Shown: positions 42,127-52,136, counted from the stretch's first letter. The stretch is 64,000 nucleotides of DNA from Verrucosispora sp. WMMD573 (GCF_027497175.1 NZ_CP114901.1:3472001-3536000); one strand, 5' to 3'. Notes: generated from the letters alone by a model not told the origin. Program-made: numbers and translations.

Positions 42127-44739
42127 TCAGGACACGGTGCAGGGCGCGCCGTTGACCGTGACCAGGTTGGGCGAGGGGTTCGCGCCGCCGCCGGTGGTGG
42201 CGTTGAAACCGAACATCACCGAGGCGCCCGGGTTGATCCGCGAGTTGTACGACTCGCTCTTCGCGGTCACCGTTGCCCCGGACTGCGTCACCTTGGCCAT
42301 CCACGCATCGCGCACCTTGGCGTCGCCGGTGAAGGCGAACCGGGCGGTCCAGCCGTTCACCGCGGCGGTACCGGTGTTGCGGATGTTCACCTGGGCGGTG
42401 AAGCCGGTGCCGCCCTGCCACGAGCCGTAGTTGGTGTACGACACCGTGCAGGTGGGCGCCGGCACCGCAGCGGAATCGCCCTGGTCGGCCAGGAACGAGG
42501 AGATCCAGGCCAGCGCCGAGTTCCAGTTGATCGCCACCTCGTTTGTGGAGTACGAGGCGATGTCGTCGACGTAGCAGAACATCGGTGCGCAGCCTTCGAG
42601 CAGCTGCTCCACGAACGGGTCCTGGAGCGCGGCGTTCGGACCACCGGCGATCGAACCGGCCGGCGGCTTCGGCATGCTCGGGTCGAGCTGGAAGCCGAAG
42701 ATCCGGCTGTGCTGGTTCTCCGCCGCGTGCTCGCCCCACCCGGTCACGTACGAGATGTTCAGCGCGTTGCGGCCGAGGATGTAGTCCATCGTCTGCACCG
42801 CGCCGTCGCGGTACTTCGCCGCCCCGGTCAGGTCGAACGCGGTGGCCAGCACGACCGCGTTGTTGATGATGGCGCCGTTGCCGCCCCAGAAGTAGCTGTT
42901 CGGGTCGCCGGGCATGGGCAGCCCGTACGCCTGTCGGCGGATCTCGGCGAGGTAGCTGTCGGCGGCGGCGACGACCGACTCGCGGATCCGGGTCCGCTCG
43001 GCGGCCGGCAGGCCGTTCGGCACGGTGGCCAGGTCGAGGCGGCCCAGCGCCGCCACGCTCTGCCAGCCGAAGCCCCGGGCGTCGAAGACGTCGCCGGTGT
43101 GGTGCGGCGAGGCGGTCAGATCGGTCAGGTAGGTGGTCTCGCCGGTGGTCAGGTACAGCTCGGCGGCGGCCCAGTAGAACTCGTCGGTGACGTTGGTGTC
43201 GTCGTACGGGCCACCACCGTTGCCGGTGGACGGGGCGTACCGGGCCGGGTTGGCCTTGGCCGCCGCGTAGGCGGTCTTCGCCGCGCTGCCGCAGCGCTGC
43301 GCGAACGCCTTGTCGTACGGGGCGAACAGCCGGGCGCACTGGGCGGCCGTGGCGGCCAGGTTCAGGGTGGCGGCGGTGGACGGCGGGTGCAGCTCACGCG
43401 GCTCCGGGTCGTCCTCGGGCTGCATCGGCAGGCCGGTCCAGTTCCGGTCGTGGATCTTGTGGTGGGCCATCCCGGCCAGCGGCTTGCCGGCCGGCACCTG
43501 CATCCGCATCAGGAACTCCAGCTCCCAGCGGGCCTCGTCGAGGATGTCCGGCACCCCGTTGTCCCGCTCAGGCAGCCGCAGCGTCCCGTCGCCGAGGTCG
43601 GCGCCGAAACCGGCCGTGGCGGCGTTCTTGGTCCGCTCGAAGGCACTCAGCAACTGGTAGGTGGCGATACCGCCGTTGACCACGTACTTGCCGTGGTCGC
43701 CCGCGTCGTACCAGCCGCCGCGTACGTCGAGTCGGTAGTCGCAGGAGTTGGCGACACAGGGCACGTTGGTGTCGCCCTGGTTCGGCGCGACGTCGAGGTG
43801 ACCGGCGGGGCGGGCGTACTCCTCGCCGACCAGGTCACCGTCGATGGCGATGCCGCTGCGCTGGATGTAGAAGAACTGCAGGGCGTCCGACCGCAACTGG
43901 TCGTAGAGCGTGCCGGAGATGTCGAACGGGTGGCTGACCTCGCCGTCCACGGCCAGCGTCAGCCCCTGTCCCGGGGTGCGGTACGACGAGAAGTCCAGCG
44001 AGTGCACGTTCTGTGCCGACGCCTCGTCGACCCCGCGGGGGGTGGTGGTGCCGCTGGCCAGCACGGCTCCGGAGGCGGAGTGCAGCTCCCAGGGCAGCGC
44101 CTCGGTGGCCTCGGTGACCACTGTGGCGTTCTTCGGCCCGCCGGGCAGGTAACCGACCTGGTTGACCCGGACCCGGGGGCCGGTGTCCGGCACGTACGGC
44201 TCGGGCGGGTTGCCGCCGCGCAGCGAGACGTTGTCCAGGCAGACGGTCCGCGGCTCGGCACTGCCGCCGATCTGGAAGATCAGCTGGGCGCGGCTGTCGT
44301 CGTTCGGGGCGACGAAGGTGCGCTCGACCCGCTGCTGGGTCGGGGTCGCGGCGGCGGTGACCGAGTAGTAGCCGGTGTAGGGCTCGCTGCCGAGTTGCAG
44401 CACCGCGGCCACCGGGCCACCGGGGGTGGAGGTGACGTCGAAGCCGAGGGTGTACTCGGCGCCGGCGATCAACGGGAGCGCGTCGTGACCGATGCCGGCG
44501 TCCCAGGGGTTGGCCAGGCCGCCGGCCACGGTGGCGCAGAGCTCGCCATCGACGACGCCGAGCGTGTTGGTGCCGTACGAGAACCAGGGTGACGAGCCCT
44601 CGCTGAAGTCACCGTTGCGGATCTGCTCGGGTGCGTCGGCGGGTGGATCTGCGAACGCGGTGCCGGCGCTAACGCCGACCAGCGCCACGGCGGTCGCCGC
44701 GGCGAGCACCGCGAGACGACGACGTCGGGATGGCGTCAC
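42127..44739 (-). CDS. Secreted GH9 endoglucanase with CBM4/9-like and CBM2 modules
   Basis: 870 residues. Sec signal ending AFA before residue 31; CBM4/9-like domain about 38-175; Ig-like N-domain about 187-275 (VRVNQVGYLPGGP); GH9 catalytic domain about 280-750 with GGWYDAGDHGKYVVN (Asp345, Asp348) and STNEVAINWNSAL (catalytic Glu); C-terminal CBM2 about 770-870. It cuts cellulose outside the cell. GTG 44739 has GGAAGGA upstream. Promoter region has TTGACA (44840-44845) and a CebR-type box 54 bases before the start. Confidence 0.95.
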   Translation of the reverse strand: MTPSRRRRLAVLAAATAVALVGVSAGTAFADPPADAPEQIRNGDFSEGSSPWFSYGTNTLGVVDGELCATVAGGLANPWDAGIGHDALPLIAGAEYTLGFDVTSTPGGPVAAVLQLGSEPYTGYYSVTAAATPTQQRVERTFVAPNDDSRAQLIFQIGGSAEPRTVCLDNVSLRGGNPPEPYVPDTGPRVRVNQVGYLPGGPKNATVVTEATEALPWELHSASGAVLASGTTTPRGVDEASAQNVHSLDFSSYRTPGQGLTLAVDGEVSHPFDISGTLYDQLRSDALQFFYIQRSGIAIDGDLVGEEYARPAGHLDVAPNQGDTNVPCVANSCDYRLDVRGGWYDAGDHGKYVVNGGIATYQLLSAFERTKNAATAGFGADLGDGTLRLPERDNGVPDILDEARWELEFLMRMQVPAGKPLAGMAHHKIHDRNWTGLPMQPEDDPEPRELHPPSTAATLNLAATAAQCARLFAPYDKAFAQRCGSAAKTAYAAAKANPARYAPSTGNGGGPYDDTNVTDEFYWAAAELYLTTGETTYLTDLTASPHHTGDVFDARGFGWQSVAALGRLDLATVPNGLPAAERTRIRESVVAAADSYLAEIRRQAYGLPMPGDPNSYFWGGNGAIINNAVVLATAFDLTGAAKYRDGAVQTMDYILGRNALNISYVTGWGEHAAENQHSRIFGFQLDPSMPKPPAGSIAGGPNAALQDPFVEQLLEGCAPMFCYVDDIASYSTNEVAINWNSALAWISSFLADQGDSAAVPAPTCTVSYTNYGSWQGGTGFTAQVNIRNTGTAAVNGWTARFAFTGDAKVRDAWMAKVTQSGATVTAKSESYNSRINPGASVMFGFNATTGGGANPSPNLVTVNGAPCTVS

Positions 44740-44792
44740 GGGGGAGTCCTTCCGACGAGCGGGACGGAATGGGCGTGGTGAGTGGTTTAGGC

Positions 44793-44806
44793 TGGGAGCG
44801 CTCCCA
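44793..44806. promoter_or_regulatory. CebR-type operator for GH9 cellulase
   Basis: TGGGAGCGCTCCCA, a perfect 14-base palindrome identical to the consensus for CebR, the cellobiose-responsive repressor of Streptomyces. It lies between a TTGACA -35 (44840-44845, minus) and the GH9 start, at or just after the predicted transcript start. Confidence 0.85.
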
Positions 44807-44959
44807 GGTATCGGGCATGTTTCCAGGACGCGCAGGACATGTCAATCGATCGCATCCGATGAGAATTCATGTTCACCCTGAGTGAGATTTGCCGCGCCAC
44901 GCCGAGCGGTCCTGATCTCCTAGAGACAACCGAGCCCTACTCCTGGCAGGCTGCGTGCC

Positions 44960-45688
44960 ATGACCCTGAAGCTGCGTTCCGCCGGGACGAGCGACCGTGG
45001 GCTGATCCGCAGCGGAAACCAGGACGCGTTGCACTCCGGCACCTGGCTGGTCGCCGTCGCCGACGGCATGGGCGGCATGGCCGCCGGTGACCTGGCCAGC
45101 GCCATCGCCATCGGAGCCGTCGCACCGCTCGATCTGGAGACGCCGGAGGACGTGCTGGTCGCCGCGTTGCAGAACGGCATCCAGCTGGCCACCGAACGGA
45201 TCCGTCAGGCGGTCGCCGAGGATCCCCAGCGGCAGGGCATGGGCACCACGCTTACCGCGCTGCTGTTCGCGCGTACCGGCAGCTGCCTGGCGCTGGCCCA
45301 CGTGGGTGACTCCCGGGCCTACCTGTTCCGCGACGGTGTACTGAAGCAGATCACCCGGGACGACACCTTCGTGCAGATGCTCGTCGACCAGGGGCTGATC
45401 ACGCCGGACCAGGCCGGCAGCCATCCCCGCCGGGCCGTGGTGACCCAGGCGTTGCAGGGCGACGAGGTATCCCCGACGTACGCGACGATGGTGCCCCGCG
45501 CCGGTGACCGCTGGCTGCTGTGCAGCGACGGACTGTCCAACGTCGTACGCACCGAGACTCTGGCCGAGGTGCTGGTCGGCCAGCCGGAGCGGGACGCCTG
45601 CGCGCGCCAACTCATCGACCTGGCGTTGCAGGCCGGTGGCCCGGACAACATCACCGTCGTCATCGCCGACGTGGTCGACGAGCCGTGA
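44960..45688 (+). CDS. PP2C-family serine/threonine phosphatase
   Basis: 242 residues. GNQDALH, VAVADGMGGMAAG, LALAHVGDSRAYLFRDG, LCSDGLSNVV and GPDNITVVIADV are the PPM motifs with the aspartates that bind the two metals. Soluble, no receptor domain. Its protein targets are unknown; no kinase gene is adjacent. ATG 44960. Its stop lies four bases from that of hrpB, convergent. Confidence 0.92.
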   Translation: MTLKLRSAGTSDRGLIRSGNQDALHSGTWLVAVADGMGGMAAGDLASAIAIGAVAPLDLETPEDVLVAALQNGIQLATERIRQAVAEDPQRQGMGTTLTALLFARTGSCLALAHVGDSRAYLFRDGVLKQITRDDTFVQMLVDQGLITPDQAGSHPRRAVVTQALQGDEVSPTYATMVPRAGDRWLLCSDGLSNVVRTETLAEVLVGQPERDACARQLIDLALQAGGPDNITVVIADVVDEP

Positions 45689-45692
45689 GCCC

Positions 45693-48299
45693 TCAGGAAC
45701 GCCGCCCGGCCCGTCGGGTCGGCGTGGCGGTGGTCGGATCCTCCGGCCAGGGGTGGCGCGGATAGCGTCCGCGCAGCTCGGCACGGACCTGGCGGTAGCC
45801 GGAACGCCAGAACGAGGCAAGGTCGGCGGTGACCGCCACCGGTCGGCCCGCGGGGGAGAGCAGGTGCAGCAGCACCGGCACCCGACCGCCACCGACTCGG
45901 GGCGCCTCGGGCCAGCCGAAGGTCTCCTGGAGCCGGACCGCGAGCACTGGCGCGGCCGGGTCGGCGTAGTCGACCCGGATCCGGGAACCGCTGGGCACCG
46001 CGATCCGCTCCGGTGCCAGCTCGTCCAGCCGCCCGGCCAGCGGCCAGGGCAGCAGCCGGCGTAGCGCACCGGTCACGTCGATGCGGGTCAGGTCGGCCCG
46101 GCGTCGGGCGCCGGCCAGCTCCGGCCCGAGCCAGTGCGGCGCGCCGGCAAGCAACGCCTCGTCGGAGACATCGGGCCAGTCGTCGCCGAGCGCGTACCGG
46201 CAGAACGCCAGCCGCTCGCGCAGCGCCCTGGCCGCCGGCGTCCAGGTCAGCACGTCGAGCCCGGTCTCGCGCAGTCCGGTCAGCAGCGCGTCGGCCACCG
46301 CCTGCCGGTCGGGGCGAGCCAGCGGACGGTCGACCAGCTCGATGGCACCCAGCCGGAGCACCTCCCTGGCCACCACGTCCCCACCCGACCAGCCGATCTC
46401 CCGCGTTGCGCGCAGCAGCGAACCGGCTGCCTCGCGGGCGGTCGCCTCGTCGAGGACGGCGGCGAGCCGGATCCGGGCGGCCGGTGCCCCGGGGGCGCGG
46501 TCGGCCACCGCGACGGCCAACCAGTCGACGCCCGCCAGCCCCGACCCGGGCGCGAGCTCCGCCGCGGTCCCGCCACTCATCAGGTACGCCGAACCCCCCG
46601 GCCGCCGCACCCGGGCCAACCGTTCCGGGTACGCCAATCCGACCAGCAACCCGGCGGCAAGCTCGTCGGGCAACCACGCCGTCCGCTCGCCCGCTCGGCT
46701 GTCGCGGGCCTCGCCATCGCCGGCTCGGCCGTCGTGCGTCCCACCGCTCGACTGGCCGTCGCCGGTCTGGCCGTCGCCCGCCTGGGCTGCCTCGGCGGAC
46801 AGCAGGGCGGTGCGCAGCCGGCGAACCTCCGAGCGCCAGCGGGCGGTGGCGGCCGGGTCGGTGCCGGCGCGCAACCGGCGCCAGGCGGCACCGAGATCGT
46901 CGCCGGAACCCGCCACGGTCGACTCGGCGAGCAGCGCCACCACCTGTGCGGCACGCTCGGCACCGACCCGGTCGGCCCCGTCGAGCAGCGCCCGGGCCAG
47001 TCGCGGATGTGCTCCGACGGCGACCACGGCCCGGCCCCGCTCGGTGATCCGCCCGTTCGCGTCGATCGCACCGAGGGCGGTCAGGGTCTCGCCCGCCACC
47101 GTCATGGCCGCAGCCGGCGGCGCATCGGGTAGCGCGAGCCCGGTCCCACCCGGGGCGCCCCAGGCGGCGAGTTCGAGGGCGAACCCGGTCAGGTCGGCGG
47201 TGGCGATCTCCGGTTCCGGTTGCGCAGGCAACCGCTCGTGCGCCCCGAACGACCAGCACCGGTAGACCTGGCCGGGTGCCTCCCGACCGGCCCGGCCAGC
47301 CCGTTGGGTCGCCGCCGCGCGGGACACCGGCACGGTGACCAGGGCACCCAACCCGCGGTTCAGGTCCAGCCGCGACACCCGGGACAGGCCCGCGTCCACC
47401 ACCGTCCGTACGCCTGGCACGGTCAAACTGCTCTCGGCCACCGCCGTGGCCAGCACCACCCGCCGCCGGCTTCCCGGCCGCAGTGCCGCGTCCTGCTCGG
47501 CGCCGCTCTGACGGCCGTGCAGGCGTAGCACGTCGACGCTGTCCTGCACTTCGACAAGACGGCCGGCGACGGCGGCGATCTCGCCCACGCCGGGCAGGAA
47601 GACCAGCAGGTCGCCGTCCTGTTCGACGAGAGCCCGTCGGACGGTGGCCGCGACGTGATCGAGCAGTGCCCGGTCCACCGGGCCCGCACCGGGTGGCACC
47701 ACGGGCCGGGGTGGTGGCGCCCAGACGCGGGTCACCGGATGCAGCGCCGACGAGGCCCGAACCACCTGCGCCGGCACGGTGCCGCCGAGCAGGGCGGCGA
47801 AGCGGTCCGCCTCCGGAGTCGCCGACATGGCCAACAGCCACAGCTCTGGCCGCAGGGTCGCCCGGGACTCGACGCTGAAGGCGAGCGCCAGATCCGCGTC
47901 GAGTTGACGTTCGTGAATCTCGTCGAGCAGCACCGCATCGACGCCGGCCAACTCGGGGTCGTGATGCATCCGGCGTACCAGCAGCCCGGTCGTGACCACC
48001 TCGATCCGGGTACGCGGTCCGGCCCGCCGTTCACCCCGAACCGCGTAGCCGACCCGACCGCCGACCGGTTCCCCGAGCAGCGCCGCCATCCGGCGCGCCG
48101 CAGCCCGGGCGGCCACCCGGCGAGGCTGAGCGACGATCACCCGCCCGTCCACCGCGTCGGCCACGGCGAGCGGGGCGAGGCTGGTCTTACCGGTGCCCGG
48201 CGGGGCGACCAGGATCGCGCTGCCCGCCGAGCCCAGCGCCGCCACCAGCGCCGGCAGCACCGCCCGCACCGGCAGGTCGATAGGCACGTCGGAGAGCAC
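45693..48299 (-). CDS. hrpB: ATP-dependent helicase HrpB
   Basis: 868 residues, the usual HrpB length. LVAPPGTGKTSLAP (Walker A), LLDEIHERQLDADL (DEIH), SATPEADRFA (III) and QRAGRAGREAPG (VI), then a winged helix and the HrpB C-domain (WLGPELAGARRRADLTRIDVTGALRRLLPWPLAGRLDELAPERIAVPSG). A DEAH RNA helicase of uncertain role. GTG 48299 gives LPVRAVLPAL near the start, as in other HrpB; an upstream GTG 48368 is possible. Confidence 0.9.
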   Translation of the reverse strand: MLSDVPIDLPVRAVLPALVAALGSAGSAILVAPPGTGKTSLAPLAVADAVDGRVIVAQPRRVAARAAARRMAALLGEPVGGRVGYAVRGERRAGPRTRIEVVTTGLLVRRMHHDPELAGVDAVLLDEIHERQLDADLALAFSVESRATLRPELWLLAMSATPEADRFAALLGGTVPAQVVRASSALHPVTRVWAPPPRPVVPPGAGPVDRALLDHVAATVRRALVEQDGDLLVFLPGVGEIAAVAGRLVEVQDSVDVLRLHGRQSGAEQDAALRPGSRRRVVLATAVAESSLTVPGVRTVVDAGLSRVSRLDLNRGLGALVTVPVSRAAATQRAGRAGREAPGQVYRCWSFGAHERLPAQPEPEIATADLTGFALELAAWGAPGGTGLALPDAPPAAAMTVAGETLTALGAIDANGRITERGRAVVAVGAHPRLARALLDGADRVGAERAAQVVALLAESTVAGSGDDLGAAWRRLRAGTDPAATARWRSEVRRLRTALLSAEAAQAGDGQTGDGQSSGGTHDGRAGDGEARDSRAGERTAWLPDELAAGLLVGLAYPERLARVRRPGGSAYLMSGGTAAELAPGSGLAGVDWLAVAVADRAPGAPAARIRLAAVLDEATAREAAGSLLRATREIGWSGGDVVAREVLRLGAIELVDRPLARPDRQAVADALLTGLRETGLDVLTWTPAARALRERLAFCRYALGDDWPDVSDEALLAGAPHWLGPELAGARRRADLTRIDVTGALRRLLPWPLAGRLDELAPERIAVPSGSRIRVDYADPAAPVLAVRLQETFGWPEAPRVGGGRVPVLLHLLSPAGRPVAVTADLASFWRSGYRQVRAELRGRYPRHPWPEDPTTATPTRRAGRRS

Positions 48300-48477
48300 G
48301 GCCCAGTCTCGCACCGCCTGGGCCCCTGCCCTCGCCGTACCTCCGCCCCTGCCCGACTCGGGCCCCACGTCGTCCCGTCCCGCGTTGGTTGCGTCGCTGG
48401 GCGGCGGGGTCCCGTCGACCTGGGCATGCCCGTCACATCTCGTAGCCGCTTCTCCGGGCCCGCATAGGGTCCTCTGC

Positions 48478-48605
48478 CCCTTTGCTCTGCTTCAACCCAC
48501 GCAACGGTTACTTTCCGCAACGGTCATCGCCGTCCGGCGGTCCGCCAGGCCCGGACAATGTGGCAGGCCGGTGGGGGGTTGCGTGGGTTGAAGCAGAGCA
48601 AAGGG
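48478..48605. repeat. Palindrome family 3, 28-base perfect arms
   Basis: Arms 48478-48505 and 48578-48605 are perfect complements over 28 bases, with a 72-base spacer; arm core GCTCTGCTTCAACCCACG. The 48300-48732 gap otherwise holds no gene that I can support. The spacer has no start-stop frame of note. A degenerate relative is at 25122. Confidence 0.9.
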
Positions 48606-48732
48606 CGGAGGGAGGGATGTGGGTGGGGGAGCGGCCCGATTGCGGAGAGTTAGCTGCCATGCATCGTGTATAGGTTACAGATGGTGATGGCTGGGCTGTT
48701 CTGGCCGCGACCCGACCCGGGGCGTTGGTGGG

Positions 48733-48924
48733 TCAGCGGGTGTGGACGCTGATGACGAAGGCGTTCCACGCCGATGGCGAGAAGGTCAGCACGGAGCCGT
48801 GGCGGTCCTTACTGTCCCGAACCGCGACCCCACCGTCGATGGTGGCCACCTCGACGCAGTTGCCGTTGCCCACACTGCGCGTACTGGTGCGCCACTCCGC
48901 CCGGGATAGGTCGAGCGCGGTCAT
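48733..48924 (-). CDS. DUF397 protein
   Basis: 63 residues. WRTSTRSVGNGNCVEVATIDGGVAVRDSKDRHGSVLTFSPSAWNAF is the DUF397 pattern. Such small proteins sit beside XRE/DUF5753 regulators in great numbers in actinomycetes and are thought to act as partners in development or as toxin-antitoxin-like pairs. Here the regulator gene lies 43 bases upstream on the same strand. Confidence 0.9.
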   Translation of the reverse strand: MTALDLSRAEWRTSTRSVGNGNCVEVATIDGGVAVRDSKDRHGSVLTFSPSAWNAFVISVHTR

Positions 48925-48967
48925 CGCGATCCCTTCGTCGATACCGAGAGTGACCGCGATGCAGCGG

Positions 48968-49810
48968 TCACGTAAAGTAACGAGAAGCTTCCTTCAGGCG
49001 GATCAGGGACGCCGCTGGATCGAGTGCCAGACTGCACAGCCTCTCGTGCACAAGGCTATACGAGCGCACCTGCGCGGCCTCCTCCAGTGCCAGGCCCATG
49101 GAGAGATTCTCCAGGTAGACAACGGCCGCGTCGGCCGCGTCGGCGAACGTGAGGATCACGTACGGCGAGTTCATGGCCGGATGTCCCCCGGCGTCGAATG
49201 GAAGTACCTGGATAGTTACGTTAGGTAATTGGGCCAGGGTTTCCAGGTGGCTCGTCTGGCCCGCCATGACGGTGCGATCGCTGACAGGGCGTAGCAGTGC
49301 CGCCTCGTTCAGCACCACCGACAGCTCCACCGGTTCGTCGCCGCGCAGCACGTCCTGCCGGCGTAGCCGGGCGGCCACCTTGCGGTCCAGATCGTCCTCG
49401 CCGGCGGTCAACCGGTACACCTCGCGGGCGTACGCCTCGGTCTGCAACAGGCCGGGCACCGCTTCGGCCTCGTACGTGCGCAGGGTGGCGGCCTCGGCCT
49501 CCAGTCCCACGTAGAACTCGAACCATTCCGGGAGTACGTCGCTGTAGTGCTGCCACCAGCCGCGTTGCTGTGCGCCCCGAGCGATCTCGATGAGCGCCTC
49601 GGCATCGTTGCCGGTGACCTGGTACAGCGCGAGCGCGGCCCGGACATCGCGCGGCTTGATGCCGATCTGCGCGTTCTCGATGCGGGACAGGTTGCTCTTG
49701 GACATGTCCAACTGTCGGGCGGCGACATCCAAGGTCATTCCGGCGCGTTCCCGCAACTGGCGTAGTTCCCGGGCGATACGGCGGCGTCGAACAGTGGGGC
49801 TCGCGGTCAC
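48968..49810 (-). CDS. XRE-family regulator with DUF5753 (Scr1-like)
   Basis: 280 residues. Helix-turn-helix at about 10-65 (ELRQLRERAGMTLDVAARQLDMSKSNLSRIENAQIGI), then DUF5753 (WQHYSDVLPEWFEFYVGLEAEA, GLLQTEAYAR, LNEAALLRPV, VLPFDAGGHPAMNSPYVIL). Partner of the downstream DUF397 gene. Divergent from the GOLPH3-like gene, with 141 bases between. Confidence 0.93.
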   Translation of the reverse strand: MTASPTVRRRRIARELRQLRERAGMTLDVAARQLDMSKSNLSRIENAQIGIKPRDVRAALALYQVTGNDAEALIEIARGAQQRGWWQHYSDVLPEWFEFYVGLEAEAATLRTYEAEAVPGLLQTEAYAREVYRLTAGEDDLDRKVAARLRRQDVLRGDEPVELSVVLNEAALLRPVSDRTVMAGQTSHLETLAQLPNVTIQVLPFDAGGHPAMNSPYVILTFADAADAAVVYLENLSMGLALEEAAQVRSYSLVHERLCSLALDPAASLIRLKEASRYFT

Positions 49811-49951
49811 CCTCCGAGTCTGTCACGGGAAAAGGCGCAGGTCGTTTCACCACGGAGTGCAACTGGCCAAAACGGGAGTTGCGTTGCAGTTGCGCTCGGT
49901 GCATCCTTTCCCGGTTAGCGATCACTGTGGACGGCCGGCTCGGGAGGACGT

Positions 49952-50578
49952 GTGCTCACCGCCGACGAGTTCTTTCTGATCGCGCACAACGACACCCGCG
50001 GCAAGGCGAAGCTGCACCCGGCGGCCACCGGCCTCGGGCTGGCCGGGGGGCTTCTCGGCGAGCTGATCCTCTATGGACACATCACGGTCGTCGCCGGCCA
50101 GGTCGGCGTGATCGACCGTCGGCCACCGGCCGACGCGTTGGCGCACACCGTGCTGGATCAGTTGATCGGTGAGGCCCAGCACCAGTCGGTGCGTACCTGG
50201 CTCAGCTTTCTCGCGCAGACCTCGGTGACCTCGGTGGGCGAGCGACTGTCCCGGGCCGGCGTACTACGCCGGCAGGAGAGCCGGCGACTGTTGCGGACCA
50301 CCGTCACCTATCAGCCGATCGACCTCAACGTGGTGGCCTGGCCGGCAACCAGGCTGCGTGCGCTGCTGGAACGCGCCGAGCCGCCGAGCGTGCCCGACGC
50401 GACGCTGCTCGGGTTGGTCGCCGCCGCGGGACTGACCCGGGAGGTGCTGTGGAGCGCCGGTCCGCGCGCACACCACCGACTCAACCTGATCATCCCAGCC
50501 CTGCCGGACCCGCTGAAGGAACTCGTGGCGCACACCGAAGCCGCCGTCGGTGCTGCGGTGCTGCGCGGCGCTCCCTGA
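49952..50578 (+). CDS. GOLPH3/GPP34-family protein
   Basis: 208 residues. LTADEFFLIAHND, LGLAGGLLGELILYGHITV and EVLWSAGPRAHHRLN match the GPP34 (Golgi phosphoprotein 3) family. In eukaryotes it binds phosphoinositides; in actinomycetes its role is unknown. GTG 49952 has GGGAGG five bases upstream. Followed by a permease gene after a 34-base gap, possibly one operon. Confidence 0.9.
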   Translation: MLTADEFFLIAHNDTRGKAKLHPAATGLGLAGGLLGELILYGHITVVAGQVGVIDRRPPADALAHTVLDQLIGEAQHQSVRTWLSFLAQTSVTSVGERLSRAGVLRRQESRRLLRTTVTYQPIDLNVVAWPATRLRALLERAEPPSVPDATLLGLVAAAGLTREVLWSAGPRAHHRLNLIIPALPDPLKELVAHTEAAVGAAVLRGAP

Positions 50579-50612
50579 CCCGGTACACCCCTTCCCCAGA
50601 CCGGAGCAGTTC

Positions 50613-52136
50613 ATGTCCTCGACAGCGACAACCGAACGACCGAGCAACGTCTCCGAGGCGCTGGCCCGTGGCCGGCTCGGCGTCCCCTCAGTCATCTTCT
50701 TCGTCCTCTCCGCGGCGGCACCGCTGACCGTGGTCGCCGGCGTGGTCACCACCGGCTACGGCGTCATCGGCGTGCTCGGCATTCCGCTGGCCTTCCTGGC
50801 GGTGGCCGTGGTGCTCGCCGTGTTCTCCGTCGGCTACGTGGCGATGGCCCGTCGGATGGCCAACGCCGGGGCCTTCTACGCGTACGTGGCGCGTGGGCTG
50901 GGACGCCCGGCCGGGGTGGGTACGGCCTGGGTGGCGCTCATCGCCTACAACGCTCTCCAGGTCGGGCTCTACGGAACCATCGGCGCGGCGGCGGCACCGG
51001 TGCTGGACCGGCTGTTCGGGATCACCCCGCAGTGGTGGATCGTGGCGTTGGTGGCGTGGGCGCTGGTGGCGATGCTCGGCCTTCTCCGGGTGGACATCAA
51101 CGGCATGGTGCTGGCGGCGCTGCTCTGCGCCGAGATCGCCATCATCGTGGTGTTCGACCTCGGCCAGTTGGGCAACCCGGCCGGCGGCGACGTGAGCTTC
51201 GCCGCGTTCTCGCCGGAGAACTTCTTCGTGCCGGGGCTCGGCGCGGTGCTGGTGCTGGCGATCCTCGGATTCGTCGGCTTCGAGGCGGCGGTGGTCTTCA
51301 GCGAGGAGAGCAAGGACCCGAAGCGTACGGTGCCGATGGCCACCTACCTGTCCGTGGCGATTATCGCGGTGGTCTACGCGCTCTCCTCGTGGAGCATGAC
51401 GGTGGCGGTCGGGCCGGACCGGATCGTCGAGGAAGCGGGTACCCAGAGCGTCGAGCTGATCTTCAACCTGGCCGGTGCGCACCTGGGTGACACGGTCCTG
51501 ACCATCGGGCAGGCGCTCTTCCTGACCTCGGTGCTGGCGGCCATGATCTCGTTCCACAACACCACCGCGCGCTACACCTTCGCGCTGGGCCGGGAGCGGG
51601 TGCTGCCCGCGATGTTCGGCCGTACCTCACCGATCACCGGCGCTCCCCGGGCCGCCTCGCTCGCGCAGAGCGCGCTCGGCCTGCTGGTGATCATCCTGTA
51701 CGCGGCCAACGGCTGGGACCCGGTTCTGCAACTGTTCTTCTGGCTGGGCACCAGCGGTGGCTTCGGCGTGCTGCTGCTGATCGCCACCACCGCGGTCGCG
51801 ATCATCGCCTACTTCGCCCGCAGCGAGGTGCAGGAGACGCTCTGGCGGCGGTTGGTCGCGCCGGGCATCGCCGTGCTCGCGCTGATCGCGATCATCGTGC
51901 TGGCGGTGCAGAACTTCGCCAACCTGCTCGGGGTCGAGCCGGACTCGCCGCTGCGCTGGGCGATCCCGCTGGCCTATCCGGTGGCGGCGCTGCTGGGCGG
52001 ATTGTGGGGCCTGTCGCTGCGGCGGCGACGTCCCGACACGTACGCCCGGATCGGCCTGGGCGCGGAGAGCGCGGCGGCCGTGGTGACCTCCGCGCCGGTG
52101 GCCGAACCGACGCCCACGGCGGAGGCGCGGCGGTGA
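50613..52136 (+). CDS. APC-family amino acid permease
   Basis: 507 residues with about 12 membrane helices. VPSVIFFVLSAAAPLTVVAGVVTTGYG, GFVGFEAAVVFSEESKDPKRTVPMATY and FHNTTARYTFALGRERVLPAMFGR are APC superfamily marks. Amino acid or polyamine uptake or exchange; substrate not assignable. ATG 50613 follows GGAG. Its TGA overlaps the GTG of the following GNAT gene, so the two are coupled. Confidence 0.92.
   Translation: MSSTATTERPSNVSEALARGRLGVPSVIFFVLSAAAPLTVVAGVVTTGYGVIGVLGIPLAFLAVAVVLAVFSVGYVAMARRMANAGAFYAYVARGLGRPAGVGTAWVALIAYNALQVGLYGTIGAAAAPVLDRLFGITPQWWIVALVAWALVAMLGLLRVDINGMVLAALLCAEIAIIVVFDLGQLGNPAGGDVSFAAFSPENFFVPGLGAVLVLAILGFVGFEAAVVFSEESKDPKRTVPMATYLSVAIIAVVYALSSWSMTVAVGPDRIVEEAGTQSVELIFNLAGAHLGDTVLTIGQALFLTSVLAAMISFHNTTARYTFALGRERVLPAMFGRTSPITGAPRAASLAQSALGLLVIILYAANGWDPVLQLFFWLGTSGGFGVLLLIATTAVAIIAYFARSEVQETLWRRLVAPGIAVLALIAIIVLAVQNFANLLGVEPDSPLRWAIPLAYPVAALLGGLWGLSLRRRRPDTYARIGLGAESAAAVVTSAPVAEPTPTAEARR

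Noticed and set aside
45319..47841. Long minus-strand frame over hrpB and the phosphatase
   Set aside because: Antisense or out-of-frame shadow; HrpB motifs are in another frame.
48506..48577. Small RNA or gene in the spacer of the 28-base inverted repeat
   Set aside because: No promoter, frame or folded structure of its own could be supported.
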